A DNA stretch of 60,221 nucleotides, taken from the NCBI RefSeq assembly GCF_003263785.1, contig NZ_JYJK01000059.1:1-60221 (forward strand), written 5' to 3'. Below the pieces are notes generated by a model, which searched no databases, was not told the DNA's origin, and saw nothing but the letters and a program-made list of their open reading frames with translations. The DNA is from Vibrio variabilis (GTDB taxonomy: Bacteria; Pseudomonadota; Gammaproteobacteria; Enterobacterales; Vibrionaceae). Made by a program: the position numbers and the translations under genes. Below, piece after piece: positions 41,164-52,097 of this stretch; within the stretch, counting starts at the first letter, position 1, and each line of letters begins with the position of its first letter.

Positions 41164-42112
41164 ACCATTCCTTCCTTACTAACGGGTTGATCATCGCGCC
41201 GATAAGATCAGAGATGATACTCGCCGCTAAAACAATGGTGGCTACCACGAGCACGCCGGCCTGAATTGATGCGTAGTCTTGATTCGACAGGGCATCTAAT
41301 AACCAACGGCCAACACCCGGCCAGTTAAAGATTGACTCAGTCATGATCGCTAGGGTGATCATGCTTGATAGCTGCACGCCGAGTTTAGGGATAATTGGCG
41401 GAATGGCGTTGCGCAGTACGTGTTCGATGACAATCTCATAGTTTGAAAGACCGCGAATACGTGCGGCACGAATGTAGTTTTGAGACATCACTTCGGTAAC
41501 GGAAGTCCTCATCATACGAATTACCTGCATCGTCGGTGACAATGCCAACACCAAACAAGGTAGGATCATATGCTCGATAACGCTTTGAAGCGCTTCTTTA
41601 CGGTATGGACCGTCCGATAGGATGGCATCAATCAATGCAAATCCCGTCACATGGTCAATCTCGTAAAGCAGGTCATAGCGCCCGGCCACGGGGAACCATT
41701 GATAGTTGAGTGAGAAATACATGATCATCAATAGTGCGATCCAAAATAGCGGAGCGGCATAGCCGACCATAGAGGAAAATGAGATCACGTTGTCGAGCCA
41801 CTTGCCTTTACGCATACCCGCAATAGTCCCGGCAGGGATGCCTAAGAATACCGAGATAGTAAATGCCGCAAAGCAAAGCTCTAGTGTGGCTGGCAGAACG
41901 GAGGCAAGCTCTTGTGTGATGGGCACACCGGCTTTCGTTAGACCAAAATCGAGTTGAAGTAATCGTCCAAGGTATTCGAACCAACCCGAGAGCATAGGTG
42001 CTGATGCCCATTGAGAAGTTGGTTCGAGTCTCACCAAGCTGTATCCCACAAAGGTGAGTATCAACAGCGTGATAACAAATAGGTTAAGGCGACGTATTGA
42101 GTACCAGAACAT
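41150..42112 (-). CDS. sapB: peptide ABC transporter permease SapB
   Basis: 320 residues, six helices. The DppB-type EAA motif is AARIRGLSNYEIVIEHVLRN (about 215-234). Intact. It starts directly after the sapA stop (no gap), so is translated from the same message. Confidence 0.94.
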   Translation of the reverse strand: MFWYSIRRLNLFVITLLILTFVGYSLVRLEPTSQWASAPMLSGWFEYLGRLLQLDFGLTKAGVPITQELASVLPATLELCFAAFTISVFLGIPAGTIAGMRKGKWLDNVISFSSMVGYAAPLFWIALLMIMYFSLNYQWFPVAGRYDLLYEIDHVTGFALIDAILSDGPYRKEALQSVIEHMILPCLVLALSPTMQVIRMMRTSVTEVMSQNYIRAARIRGLSNYEIVIEHVLRNAIPPIIPKLGVQLSSMITLAIMTESIFNWPGVGRWLLDALSNQDYASIQAGVLVVATIVLAASIISDLIGAMINPLVRKEWYAVR

Positions 42113-43731
42113 TTATTTCAACCTCATTACTTGGTCAAAAGGTTGAGCATTGAACGGACTGGTTCTAAATCCGGTCAGGTTGTCATTGTGCGCTTGGTAT
42201 TTTTGTCCGTGAGCGATAGGCAGCACCGGCACTTCCTCATTCAAAATGTTTTGCGCTTGGCGATAAAGGTTAAGACGATATCTTGGTTGGTTTACTTCAA
42301 GAGCCAAATCCAAAATGAAGTCGAAGTCATCGTTACACCACATGGACAGGTTAAGGCCTTCGCGCTTAGAGGTGCAAGAAAGTAGAGGTCTTAGGTAGTT
42401 ATCCGGATCGCCCGTATTACCCACCCAACCAGTCAGTAGCATATCAACAGATTCAATATTGGACAGTTCTTGCCGGTCGACGCGATCATCGGTTAGCAAA
42501 TTAAGCGTGACGCCAATATTGGCAAAGTTTGCCTGAATCAGCTCTGCAGTTTTACGCGGGCTTGGGTTATACACTCGTGGCTCGAGAGGTACCGCCATAG
42601 TTAGCTCAAGTCCGTGGGCGTAACCCGCCTCACGAAGCAGCGCCATAGCATAGTTGCGATCGTAGCGAACTTGTATCGCATCTTTTTGGTGAGCCCAAGA
42701 GCTTGGAGGAAGCAAACTGTAGGCGGTTTCACCACTACCAAAATAGACGGCTTCTAGAATAGTGTCGCGGTTAATGGCAAGGTTCAGCGCTTTACGAACG
42801 CGAGGGTCGCTAAGTGCTCGGTGCTGAGTATTCATAGCAACAAACGCTACGTTCATAGCAGGTTTGGCTTGCAGTACGACCGAATCTTCTTCCAGTATCA
42901 CCGGAATTTGGCTTGAAATAGGCGAGTTTAGAACATCGCACTCGTTACGTAGCAGTTTTGCCAGTGCGCCGGCACCACGGTGTGAGATATCAAACACCAC
43001 TTGTGACATTTGAGCGGAACCACGCCAATAGTCTTCATGACGTTTAAGCCGAACCAAGTCCGCAACTTGATATTCATCCAAGTAGAATGGTCCTGTACCG
43101 ACAGGGTGAGTATCTAGATTCAGTTTATTGTCGCTAGCAATCAACTGGTCGGCATATTCGGCAGAGAAGATAGGTGCGTGCGCAGTAGAGATGTTAGACA
43201 AGAACGAATTATCTGGCTTGATAAGGTAAATTTAACCGTCAGCCCGTCGATGGCTTCGACTTTCTCGACTAGGCTGGCGAAGTCGATACCGGCAAACCAA
43301 GGGTACACACTGCCACCCACATCATGGAAGGGGTGGTTAGGGTCGATAATACGGCTAAAGCTGAACACTACATCATTCGCATTCAAAGGGCGAGACGGTG
43401 TAAACCAATCGGTGCTCTGAAATTGAACATTGTCTCTGAGTGTAAAGGTGTATTCAGTTCCCGCTTTGTTGACCGCCCAAGCTTTCGCTAGGTTAGGTAC
43501 AGGCTGATGCGTGCCCGCATTTAGCGTGAGCAAGGTGTCGAACAATTGCGGCGCAATTGACTCTACGGTAATACCACCGTCTACGAGTTGCGGGTTGAAT
43601 GTACTCGGTCGGCCTTGGTCACAATAGACGAAACCGTCTTGTCGTATTTTGGAGTGATCGACTTTGTCTTCACATCCAGCGAGCAAAATTAAGCCACAGA
43701 GCCCGAGTGATAATTTGATTAATGCCTTCAT
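42113..43731 (-). CDS. sapA: peptide ABC transporter solute-binding lipoprotein SapA (one frameshift)
   Basis: 539 residues after restoring one A near 43226 (KFTLS to KPDNSFLSNIST). SBP_bac_5 fold. ATG 43731 gives a signal sequence with lipobox LLAGC (Cys about 20), so a membrane-tethered binding protein; E. coli SapA has a type I signal instead. The domain begins FVYCDQGRPSTFNPQLVDGG. The first gene of sapABCDF. Confidence 0.92.
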
Positions 43732-43869
43732 AAACACGCTACATTCGTTCGCGAACGTAATATCTATATTGAGATCAGGGTAATTTACCACTAATTCGCT
43801 TGCTAAACCAATAACGACAAGCACTTATCGCCGAGTTTGTCGTATAGAAAGTGAAGTCACCCATCAACA

Positions 43870-44904
43870 TCAAACCAGTTTATACTTTCGCACTAAGCCT
43901 CTTAGCTGGTCATAACTCAAGCTTAGCAGTTTGGCTGCACCGCGTTGATTGTATTGAGCTTGTTTCAGCGCTTCATTAATCAGCTTAACATTCTGCTCAT
44001 CTTGCCAAGATTTAAAATCCAAAGGAAAGTCATAGTTCTGTGACGGTTTGGCTGCATCGGAATCCTCTGACGAGGCGCTATCAACGCTTGTTTCGTTGTC
44101 CGCTTCATCTTTTCTCGCCATAGGACTGAGCTGGCTGAATTGATTTTCAAACGGGTTGAATATTAGAGATTCAATCGGTGCTTCATTGGTGCCTTGCTGA
44201 TACACAGCACGCTCTACTACGTTTTTTAGCTCGCGCACGTTGCCGGGCCAGTGATAGTCATAGATGCTTTGCCAAGCTTGTTCGGTAAAGCCCACAAAAA
44301 ACGGTAACCCAAGTTCGCGGCACATTTTAATGGCGTAAAATTCGGCCAATAGGGGAATGTCTTCTTGCCTGTGCCTTAAAGGTGGAAGATGAATAACATC
44401 AAAAGCGAGGCGGTCGAGAAGATCGGCGCGAAACTTTCCTCTTTCGGCGAGTGCAGGCAAATCTTCATTGGTTGCACAGACTAATCGAACGTTGGCTTCC
44501 AGTGCCTTAGCGCCACCAACGCGTTCGTACTGACCGTATTCAATCACACGAAGGAGTTTTTCTTGAACAGAAAGTGGCGTAGTAGCGAGTTCATCAAGAA
44601 ACAGTGTGCCGTTTTCAGCGCGCTCGAAGCGGCCTTGGTGACGTCCTTTGGCGCCAGTAAACGCGCCTGACTCATGGCCGAACAGCTCTGAGTCAATCAG
44701 CCCTTCACTTAATGTTGAACAGTTCAGAGAGACTAAAGGTTGGTCCCAACGTTTCGACAGATAGTGAAGTCGCTGCGCGATAAGCTCTTTACCTGTACCA
44801 CGCTCACCAATCACCAGTACAGGCCTGTCGATGGGAGCAAGCCTCGAGACCTTATCGAGCACCGCTAAAAACGCGGGAGATTCACCAATTAAGTTTTGCG
44901 CCAT
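43870..44904 (-). CDS. pspF: psp operon activator, sigma-54 AAA+ protein
   Basis: 344 residues. No N-terminal receiver domain. AAA+ domain (about 8-240): Walker A GERGTGKELIAQR, the sigma-54 contact loop ESGAFTGAKGRHQG, Walker B GTLFLDELATTP. The C-terminal Fis-type helix-turn-helix includes NQRGAAKLLSLSYDQLRG. It drives pspA transcription and is held inactive by PspA. ATG 44904 with GAGAGGA upstream; an in-frame extension of 27 codons is rejected. Divergent from pspABC. Confidence 0.95.
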   Translation of the reverse strand: MAQNLIGESPAFLAVLDKVSRLAPIDRPVLVIGERGTGKELIAQRLHYLSKRWDQPLVSLNCSTLSEGLIDSELFGHESGAFTGAKGRHQGRFERAENGTLFLDELATTPLSVQEKLLRVIEYGQYERVGGAKALEANVRLVCATNEDLPALAERGKFRADLLDRLAFDVIHLPPLRHRQEDIPLLAEFYAIKMCRELGLPFFVGFTEQAWQSIYDYHWPGNVRELKNVVERAVYQQGTNEAPIESLIFNPFENQFSQLSPMARKDEADNETSVDSASSEDSDAAKPSQNYDFPLDFKSWQDEQNVKLINEALKQAQYNQRGAAKLLSLSYDQLRGLVRKYKLV

Positions 44905-44919
44905 GATTTCCTCTCGATG

Positions 44920-44936
44920 TTGGTAAAAAATACCAA
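44920..44936. promoter_or_regulatory. inverted repeat upstream of pspF
   Basis: TTGGTA-AAAAA-TACCAA is a perfect 6-bp inverted repeat 16 bp before the pspF start. It might be an operator in the divergent promoter region; the binding protein is not known. Confidence 0.3.
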
Positions 44937-45019
44937 TTGTTGGCCTATGCATCTTAGCACGGCATTGAGTGAATGCGAGTGACAAGTGTTAAGTTATTGA
45001 TATGTAAGAAATGCAAATG

Positions 45020-45035
45020 TTGGCACGGTACTTGG
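45020..45035 (+). promoter_or_regulatory. sigma-54 promoter of pspABC
   Basis: TTGGCACGGTACTTGGA fits the -24/-12 consensus (TGGCACG-N4-TTGC) with one mismatch in the -12 element. It lies 60 bp before pspA and opposite pspF, exactly where the PspF-dependent promoter is expected. Confidence 0.85.
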
Positions 45036-45095
45036 ATTACTGTAATCAACAACCAAAGAGTTCATTGGCGAACTCATCCAGACAGGAGATGTAAT

Positions 45096-45764
45096 ATGGG
45101 TATTTTTTCTCGTTTTGCCGATATCGTAAATTCAAATATTAGTGCCTTACTTGATAAAGCGGAAGATCCAGAAAAGATGATTCGCCTCATCATTCAGGAA
45201 ATGGAAGATACGTTGGTAGAAGTTCGCACGAACTCTGCAAAAGCGATTGCCGACAAAAAAGAATTAGCGCGCAAAGTCTCGGCCATTGAAGAACAAATTT
45301 CAGAATGGGCGCAAAAAGCGACGTTAGCGCTCACAAAACAGCGTGAAGACTTAGCAAGAGCGGCGCTAATTGAAAAGCAAAAGCTTGAAAACGTTGTGAA
45401 AGGCTTGCACGATGAGCAAACCTTAGTCGAAGAGACCATTGAGAAACTGACGAACGAGATTGCTAAGCTAGAATCTAAAATCACAGAAACGCGCGCTAAG
45501 CAGCAAGCGCTTGTGATTCGCTCAGAAGCAGCCAGCAACCGTCGCGATGTACAAAAACATCTGCACACTAGCCGTACCCACGAAGCGATGGCTAAGTTTG
45601 AGCAGTACTCGCGTAAAATCGATGAACTGGAAGCGGAAGCGGATCTGTATTCGAAGACAGGGAACGCTAAGTCACTCGATCAAGAGTTCGCGGAGCTGCA
45701 GGCTCAAGATGAAATTGACCAAGAGCTTGCCAAACTTAAAGAGCAGATGAACAAAGACAAATAA
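45096..45764 (+). CDS. pspA: phage shock protein A
   Basis: 222 residues, an ESCRT-III-like coiled coil. It starts with the amphipathic helix MGIFSRFADIVNSNISALLD that binds stressed membrane, then continuous heptads to about residue 215, rich in Lys/Glu/Ala. It protects the inner membrane and inhibits PspF. ATG 45096 follows CAGGAGAT. First gene of pspABC under the sigma-54 promoter. Confidence 0.97.
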   Translation: MGIFSRFADIVNSNISALLDKAEDPEKMIRLIIQEMEDTLVEVRTNSAKAIADKKELARKVSAIEEQISEWAQKATLALTKQREDLARAALIEKQKLENVVKGLHDEQTLVEETIEKLTNEIAKLESKITETRAKQQALVIRSEAASNRRDVQKHLHTSRTHEAMAKFEQYSRKIDELEAEADLYSKTGNAKSLDQEFAELQAQDEIDQELAKLKEQMNKDK

Positions 45765-45784
45765 CAACGGAGTAGGAGAAAAAC

Positions 45785-46021
45785 ATGTCGACTTTTTTAA
45801 TTGCGGGTCCATTAATTGTCTTTCTGATTTTTGTCGCACCGCTGTGGCTTTTTCTCCACTACCGCAGCAAACGCAAAGCCGATAATGGGTTATCTGAGCA
45901 AGAGTTTCAGAAACTGCAGTCCTTGTCGCAGCGAGCTGAAAAGATGCAAGCTCGTGTTGATAACCTAGAACGTATTCTAGATGCGGAAGCACCAAACTGG
46001 AGGCAATCTTATGACTCATAG
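45785..46021 (+). CDS. pspB: phage shock protein B
   Basis: 78 residues: one N-terminal membrane helix (about 3-25; LIAGPLIVFLIFVAPLWLFL), then a leucine-zipper-like cytosolic helix (FQKLQSLSQRAEKMQARVDN). With PspC it senses envelope stress and recruits PspA. 20 bp after pspA, overlapping pspC by 11 bases. Confidence 0.95.
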   Translation: MSTFLIAGPLIVFLIFVAPLWLFLHYRSKRKADNGLSEQEFQKLQSLSQRAEKMQARVDNLERILDAEAPNWRQSYDS

Positions 46022-46400
46022 AGAGCTGTACAAAGATCCGGTCAACGGCAAGCTCACTGGTGTCTGTGCTGGACTAGCCAATTACTTTGGACTTGAGGTG
46101 TGGCTTGTCAGAATCTTAGTGATTTCAGCGGCACTCTTGGGTGGTAGTTTCCTTGTCCTGCTCGCCTATGTAGCAATGAGTTTGATGCTGGAAAAGCAGC
46201 CAGACAATTTTGTTCAGGCGATGAAGTCCAAGCAGGAACATTCGCTAAAGAGTAAACCTTGGCAGCAAGGACAGAATGCTAAGGATCTCATTAATACGTT
46301 GGAACGTGACTTTGACTCAATGGAGCACAAAGTGCGAGATATGGAAGCGTATGTCACATCCGAAGCGTTTAAGGTCAATCGCGAGTTCAACAAGCTGTAG
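46011..46400 (+). CDS. pspC: phage shock protein C
   Basis: 129 residues. The PspC domain (about 1-65) contains KLTGVCAGLANYFGLEVWLV and a membrane helix (ILVISAALLGGSFLVLLAYV); a cytosolic C-terminal coil follows (LINTLERDFDSMEHKVRDME). ATG 46011 gives the standard start MTHRELYKDP; an extension 30 bases upstream is rejected. Last gene of pspABC, before a terminator. Confidence 0.95.
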   Translation: MTHRELYKDPVNGKLTGVCAGLANYFGLEVWLVRILVISAALLGGSFLVLLAYVAMSLMLEKQPDNFVQAMKSKQEHSLKSKPWQQGQNAKDLINTLERDFDSMEHKVRDMEAYVTSEAFKVNREFNKL

Positions 46401-46423
46401 TTAGCTCGAATCTAACCAAATAC

Positions 46424-46450
46424 AAAGAGACCAACACGGTCTCTTTTTTT
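46424..46450 (+). terminator. terminator of pspABC
   Basis: A perfect 9-bp stem (AAAGAGACC/GGTCTCTTT) with an AACAC loop, followed by a T tract. Confidence 0.88.
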
Positions 46451-46546
46451 ATAGAGGTAAGAATCATTATTCGTTCACTGTTTGTTGGCACGCCCCACCT
46501 CTCTAGACTATGTTTAAAAGTACAATTAAAACAAGGTAGTTAGAGA

Positions 46547-47581
46547 ATGAATAGTAAGTTTACCTTGCTGGTGATTATCACTGGCCTTCTCAGTGGATGT
46601 GGTAAGGAGCCGCCTCCCGTTCCCGAGCCCGAATCTCGCCCCGCTAAGCTTTTCTCCGTTGCTGTCGGCAACAGCCAATTTGAACGTACTTTTCCTGCCA
46701 CATCGGAAGCGGGAGATAAAGCAGTGCTGGCGTTTCGTGTTCCAGGACAACTTGAAGAAATTGCCGTTCGCTCAGGCCAGCGAGTCACCAAAGGGGATTT
46801 CTTAGCAGGCCTCAACCCGGATGAATATCAGCTGCTCGAAAAACAAGCACAAGCTAACTTCCGTTTGGCGGATGTGCAATATCAACGAGCTTTAAAGCTT
46901 CGCAAAGAGCAAGTGGTGTCCGAACAGGACTTTGACCAAGCTAAAGCAAACATGAATTCTGCCCGTGCCAACTGGTCGCAAGCGAAAGCAAATCTAAGCT
47001 ATACCCGATTACTTGCGCCCTACGATGGCACTATCTCCATTATTCCCGCGGACAACTATGAATACATTCAGGCCAAAGAAGGCGTGATGAACATTCAGTC
47101 CAATCAGCTTCTCAAAGTGAACTTCCAACTGCCAGATACGCTCCTTAACCGTTTTCAAGGCGGGGCAGAGGTGGAAGCGACAATGACATTTGATGCTCAC
47201 CCATCCAGTAGCTACGAACTGACATTCCAAGAAATTGATACAGAGGCGGATCCAAAAACCGGTTCATACAAAGTCACCATGGTCATGGAGCGTCCGAGCG
47301 ACGTTGGGATTTTGCCTGGCATGGCTGGTCAAGTTCGCGTTGTGACCAAAAGTAGCTCAGCGACAGTGATACCAACATCAGCACTGTTTATGGAAGGCGA
47401 AAAGCAGTGCGTATGGCGCGTGAATGAACAGGGTATTGTTGAAAAAGTAGCGGTAAAGCTTAACGACAAGCGCCAAGTGATCAGTGGACTTAATGACGGC
47501 GACCAAATCGTTATTTCCGGAGTTCAAGGTATTGACGCTGGTATCAAGGTTCGCGAGTGGATCAAGGAGAGAGGGCTCTAG
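46547..47581 (+). CDS. vexI: RND efflux periplasmic adaptor lipoprotein, VexI-like
   Basis: 344 residues. Signal peptide with lipobox LLSGC (Cys17), then lipoyl half-motifs (AFRVPGQLEEIAVRSGQRV), an alpha-hairpin (about 95-155) and beta-barrel domains, the membrane-fusion fold that links an RND pump to an outer-membrane channel. A second adaptor and the pump follow directly; an adaptor-adaptor-pump order after psp is that of vexIJK in V. cholerae, as I recall. No TolC gene is present, so TolC is encoded elsewhere. Confidence 0.85.
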   Translation: MNSKFTLLVIITGLLSGCGKEPPPVPEPESRPAKLFSVAVGNSQFERTFPATSEAGDKAVLAFRVPGQLEEIAVRSGQRVTKGDFLAGLNPDEYQLLEKQAQANFRLADVQYQRALKLRKEQVVSEQDFDQAKANMNSARANWSQAKANLSYTRLLAPYDGTISIIPADNYEYIQAKEGVMNIQSNQLLKVNFQLPDTLLNRFQGGAEVEATMTFDAHPSSSYELTFQEIDTEADPKTGSYKVTMVMERPSDVGILPGMAGQVRVVTKSSSATVIPTSALFMEGEKQCVWRVNEQGIVEKVAVKLNDKRQVISGLNDGDQIVISGVQGIDAGIKVREWIKERGL

Positions 47582-47582
47582 T

Positions 47583-48659
47583 ATGAAGTTACACACTCTC
47601 ACAGTTTTTTTGATTGGGGCTACGCTTGTTGGTTGCAGTAAACCTGAAGTTGGTGAACGCGACGAGGTGCCAAAAGTTCGCGTGGCAGAAATCGGTCGTA
47701 CTGAGCTAAAAAGCCGACTCTACTTCCCTGCTATAGCGAGTGCGGCAGACCGTTCTCATTTGAGTTTTCGCGTAGCTGGCGAGATAAGCTCAATCGATCT
47801 TAAGGAAGGGGATTTTGTTAATCGTGGTGATGTGTTGGCGGTATTAGAGCCGACGGATTATCAGCTTGCGGTAGATAATGCCCAAGCACGCTACAACGTC
47901 ATTAACAGCCAATATCGCCGCTCTAGCCCGCTGGTAAAAAAAGGGCTTCTGGCACAGTCACAATTTGATGAGATAGCGGCGCAGCGAGCCTATGCACGGG
48001 CGGAGCTTGATCTTGCCAAACTTCGCTTGTCGTTCACGGAACTCAAAGCACCTGTGGATGGCATCATTTCTCGTGTCTCTGCTGAGAAGTTTGAAAATGT
48101 TCAAATTGGGCAACAAGTGGTGAATATTCATAGCGTTGAAGAGGTGGAAGTGGTGGTGCAAATGCCGGACAGCTTCTCTCTCAATCAGCCAAAGCATAAA
48201 GATGTTACTGATATTGAAGCGCTGGTCAGAGTGCCCTCTGGCAACGAATACATCGCATCGTTGAAGGAATTCACCACAGAGCCAGATCCTGCACTTGGCA
48301 CCTTTACCGCAACGTTGGTGTTACCGATGCCGGAAAATGAGTTCATTCTTGATGGGATGGCAGTGGATGTGACATCAAAAGCAAAAGATGTGGGGATCAA
48401 CTTTGGCGTTGGTGTCAGCGTGCCTATTGAAGCAGTCTTTAATCAAGATGGCGACAGCTTGGCGGCGAATGAGAAATTTGTCTGGGTTGTGAATGGTGAT
48501 AGCACGGTGACAAAACAAAAAGTGACCACGGGCAAAGTGTCTCAATCGACTATTCAGATCCTTGATGGTCTTGAGCAGTCGCAGCAGATTGTCATTGCAG
48601 GGATTGCGAGGCTGAGGGAAGGCATGAAGGTTGAAGTATTACCGCAGGAGGCGAAGTAA
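47583..48659 (+). CDS. vexJ: second RND efflux periplasmic adaptor, VexJ-like
   Basis: 358 residues. Lipobox TLVGC (Cys18); lipoyl motif FRVAGEISSIDLKEGDFVNR; hairpin about 105-165; GMAVDVTSKA in the barrel. ATG 47583 lies one base past the vexI stop and its own stop overlaps the vexK ATG (TAATG). Two different adaptors may form a heteromeric periplasmic ring. An in-frame start 99 bases upstream, inside vexI, is rejected. Confidence 0.85.
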   Translation: MKLHTLTVFLIGATLVGCSKPEVGERDEVPKVRVAEIGRTELKSRLYFPAIASAADRSHLSFRVAGEISSIDLKEGDFVNRGDVLAVLEPTDYQLAVDNAQARYNVINSQYRRSSPLVKKGLLAQSQFDEIAAQRAYARAELDLAKLRLSFTELKAPVDGIISRVSAEKFENVQIGQQVVNIHSVEEVEVVVQMPDSFSLNQPKHKDVTDIEALVRVPSGNEYIASLKEFTTEPDPALGTFTATLVLPMPENEFILDGMAVDVTSKAKDVGINFGVGVSVPIEAVFNQDGDSLAANEKFVWVVNGDSTVTKQKVTTGKVSQSTIQILDGLEQSQQIVIAGIARLREGMKVEVLPQEAK

Positions 48660-51600
48660 TGAGCAAGAACAACAAAAATCATTACCGCAATCCGATGATG
48701 AAGTCACGGGAGTCGCGGCGTATTTCATTCGCAACCGCGTGATCAGTTGGATGGTTTCGCTGATCTTTTTGATCGGTGGTGTGTCCGCGTTCTTTGGATT
48801 GGGTCGACTAGAAGATCCCGCATTTACCATCAAAGATGCCATGGTAGTCACCTCCTACCCAGGGGCGACACCTCAGCAAGTTGAAGAAGAGGTCACGTAT
48901 CCTATCGAGAAAGCGATACAGCAACTGACCTATGTCGACGAGATTAATTCGATCTCGAGTCGCGGATTGTCGCAGATAACCGTCACCATGAAAAATAACT
49001 ATGGGCCAGACGATCTACCGCAGATCTGGGATGAGCTCCGCCGGAAAGTGAACGATGTGAAGGGTTCGCTGCCTCCCGGAGTCAATGAACCTTCGGTCAT
49101 TGATGATTTTGGTGATGTGTATGGCGTTCTATTTGCGTTAACCGGCGAAGGCTATAACTACAAAGAACTGCTCGACTATGTGGATTATCTGCGCCGGGAG
49201 CTTGAGTTAGTGGATGGCGTAAGCAAGGTCTCGGTTACAGGCGATCAGCAAGAGCAGGTCTTTATCGAGATCTCAATAAAGCGCATCAGTGCCTTGGGGA
49301 TCGCGCCGAGCACCATTTTCAATCTTCTACAAACTCAGAACATCGTCTCCAACGCAGGCGCCACGCGCATTGGTGATAAGTATATTCGTATCCAGCCAAC
49401 GGGTGAGTTCACTGATGTTTCCGAGCTTGGTGATTTGATTTTGACCGAAGGGGGGCGCAAGGTCTCATCTTCTTAAAAGACGTGGCGGAAATAAAACGCG
49501 GCTTCATAGAAGTACCCAGCAACATCATTACTTACAACGGTGATGTGGCGCTGAATGTCGGTATCTCTTTCGCGACTGGTGTTAACGTGGTGGAAGTCGG
49601 CGATCGTTTGTATCGCAGGCTCGCAGAGCTTAAGTTTCAGCAACCCGTTGGTATTGAGATAAACGAAGTGTATAGCCAGCCGAAAGAGGTGGATAAATCG
49701 GTTCGTGGCTTTGTGGTGAGTCTGGGACAGGCGGTTGCTATCGTTATTATCGTACTGCTGTTCTTTATGGGGTTGCGCTCTGGCCTGCTGATTGGCTTGA
49801 TACTGCTGCTCACCGTATTAGGCACCTTCATTTTCATGCAGTACATGGCCATCGATTTACAACGTATCTCACTTGGAGCGCTTGTCATAGCGTTAGGGAT
49901 GCTGGTGGACAATGCCATTGTGGTGGTCGAAGGGATACTCATAGGGACGCAAAAAGGGCGAACGAGGCTACAAGCGGCAACAGACATTGTCACTCAAACC
50001 AAATGGCCGCTTCTTGGTGCAACCGTGATTGCGGTGACAGCATTCGCACCTATTGGTCTCTCTGAAGACTCTACTGGTGAATATTGTGGCACCTTGTTCT
50101 CGGTACTTCTGATTTCTCTAATGCTAAGTTGGTTCACGGCGATTTCACTCACGCCTTTCTTTGCTGACATTTTCTTTAGAGGTCAAAAAGTAAAAGAAGG
50201 CGAAGAGGGTAAAGATCCTTATAACGGCTTTATTTTCGTTATGTATCGCAAGTTCCTTGAGTTTTGTATGCACAGAGCTTGGCTGACCGTAGTGGTATTG
50301 GTCGCAGCATTGGTGGCAGCGCTGTACGGTTTTACTCAGGTGAAGCAATCCTTCTTCCCAGCCTCAACCACACCTATGTTCCAAGTGGATGTGTGGTTAC
50401 CTGAAGGGACAGACATTCGTGCAACGAACACTAAGCTTAAAGCTATTGAAACTTGGATTGCTGACCAGCCAGAAACGGACCATATTACGACGACAGCGGG
50501 TAAAGGTTTGCAACGTTTCATGCTGACTTATGCACCTGAGAAAAGCTACGCCGCTTACGGGGAAATCACCACGCGTGTGCATAACTACGAAGAATTGAAT
50601 TCTTTGATGGAGCGATTCCGTGAGTATTTGGATGCTACGTTCCCAGAAATCAATTACAAGCTGAAGCAGATTGAACTTGGTCCAGGCGGCGGCGCAAAAA
50701 TAGAGGCGCGCATTATTGGCTCTGATCCAACCGTATTGCGTGGCATCGCATCGCAAGTGATGGACATCATGTACGCCGATCCTGGCGCTTACAATATTCG
50801 CCATGACTGGCGTGAGCGTACACAAGTGTTAGAGCCTATTTTCAATGAAAGTCAGGCAAGACGTTACGGCATCACAAAATCTGATATTGATGATGTGTTG
50901 ATGATGTCGTTCTCGGGCAAAAACGTTGGTCTGTACCGCGATGGTACAACCTTGATGCCGATTGTGGCACGCTTGCCAGATGAGGAGCGTGTGGATATCC
51001 GTAACATTGAAGGCATGATGATTTGGAGTCCGGCACTAAGTGAGTTTATCCCGTTCCAGCAAGTGACGCAGGGTTACGATACTCGATGGGAAGATCCGAT
51101 CATCGTACGTAAAAATCGCAAGCGTATGCTGACCATTATGGCGGATCCTGATTTGCTTGGAGAAGAGACAGCGGCAACGTTGCAAAAACGTCTCCAACCT
51201 CAGGTTGAAGCCATAGAATTACCACCAGGTTACTCGTTAGAGTGGGGGGCGAGTATGAGTCTTCAGGCGATGCGCAGGAGTCGTTATTCCAGACCATGCC
51301 GCTTGGCTATCTATTTATGTTCTTAATCACCATTTTCTTGTTCAATGCGGTGAAAGAGGCATTGATTGTCTGGCTTACCGTGCCACTCGCTGTCATTGGC
51401 GTAACGACTGGGTTGTTGGCTCTCAATACACCGTTTGGCTTTATGGCACTGCTCGGATTTTTGAGCTTGTCAGGCATGCTATTGAAAAATGGTATCGTGC
51501 TGCTGGATCAAATTGAGATAGAGATGAAGTCGGGTAAAGAGCCCTACTTGGCTGTGGTAGATGCCGCACTAAGTCGTGTACGCCCGGTCTGTATGGCGGC

Positions 51601-51757
51601 GATTACTACCATCCTAGGTATGATTCCTCTGCTACCGGATATTTTCTTTAAGCCAATGGCGGTAACGATCATGTTTGGTTTGGGTTTTGCAACGGTACTG
51701 ACTCTGATTGTGGTTCCGGTGTTGTATCGGATATTCCATAGGGTCAAACCGATTTAA
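48659..51757 (+). CDS. vexK: RND efflux pump inner-membrane subunit, VexK-like (three frameshifts)
   Basis: 1033 residues after restoring bases near 48668 (MSK to EQQKSLPQSD), 49461 (a G run; TEGGA to QGLIFLKDVAEIKRG) and 51246 (a G run; LEWGG to EYESSGDAQESL). Twelve helices, two large periplasmic loops. Helix 4 carries the proton-relay motif as LGMLVDNAIVVVEG; the later GFLSLSGMLLKNGIVLLDQI is the matching helix 10. Length equals AcrB-family pumps. The first shift is the least certain, since it rests only on the start codon. The pump exports drugs or bile in relatives. Confidence 0.9.
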
Positions 51758-51780
51758 CTTAAGCGCTACTTCCTAAAGTG

Positions 51781-51816
51781 ACTTGGTACTATATTGCATA
51801 GTACCAAGTCTTTTTT
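51781..51816 (+). terminator. terminator of vexIJK
   Basis: A perfect 12-bp stem (ACTTGGTACTAT/ATAGTACCAAGT) with an ATTGC loop, then C and six T. Confidence 0.92.
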
Positions 51817-52097
51817 GATTTAACTTGAGTTGAAAGTATGAACAAACAGCTGAATTAATCCTCTGAATTTTATAATTCTTTCCCTTCGGGATTGACGTTT
51901 CATACTCCCTGCAATATGAGCGCTAGGTCATATTTTTGCGATCTATGTTGGCTCATTCATCCCTTTATTGAACAGTAACTTAGCGCTTCTCGCAATTAAC
52001 GATAAAAGTGTGATTTCGGTTCAGGATTCCCCTAGCTTCCAAGATGAAATTCTGTTTAGATAGTTTTGGTTGATTTATCAAGAATTTGAATAGGTTC
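51817..52097. other. 281-bp intergenic region before the response-regulator operon
   Basis: No ORF. AATATGA-N8-TCATATT (51913-51934), followed by TTT, is a hairpin that could be a weak terminator or an operator. The rest is AT-rich promoter-like sequence. Confidence 0.4.
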
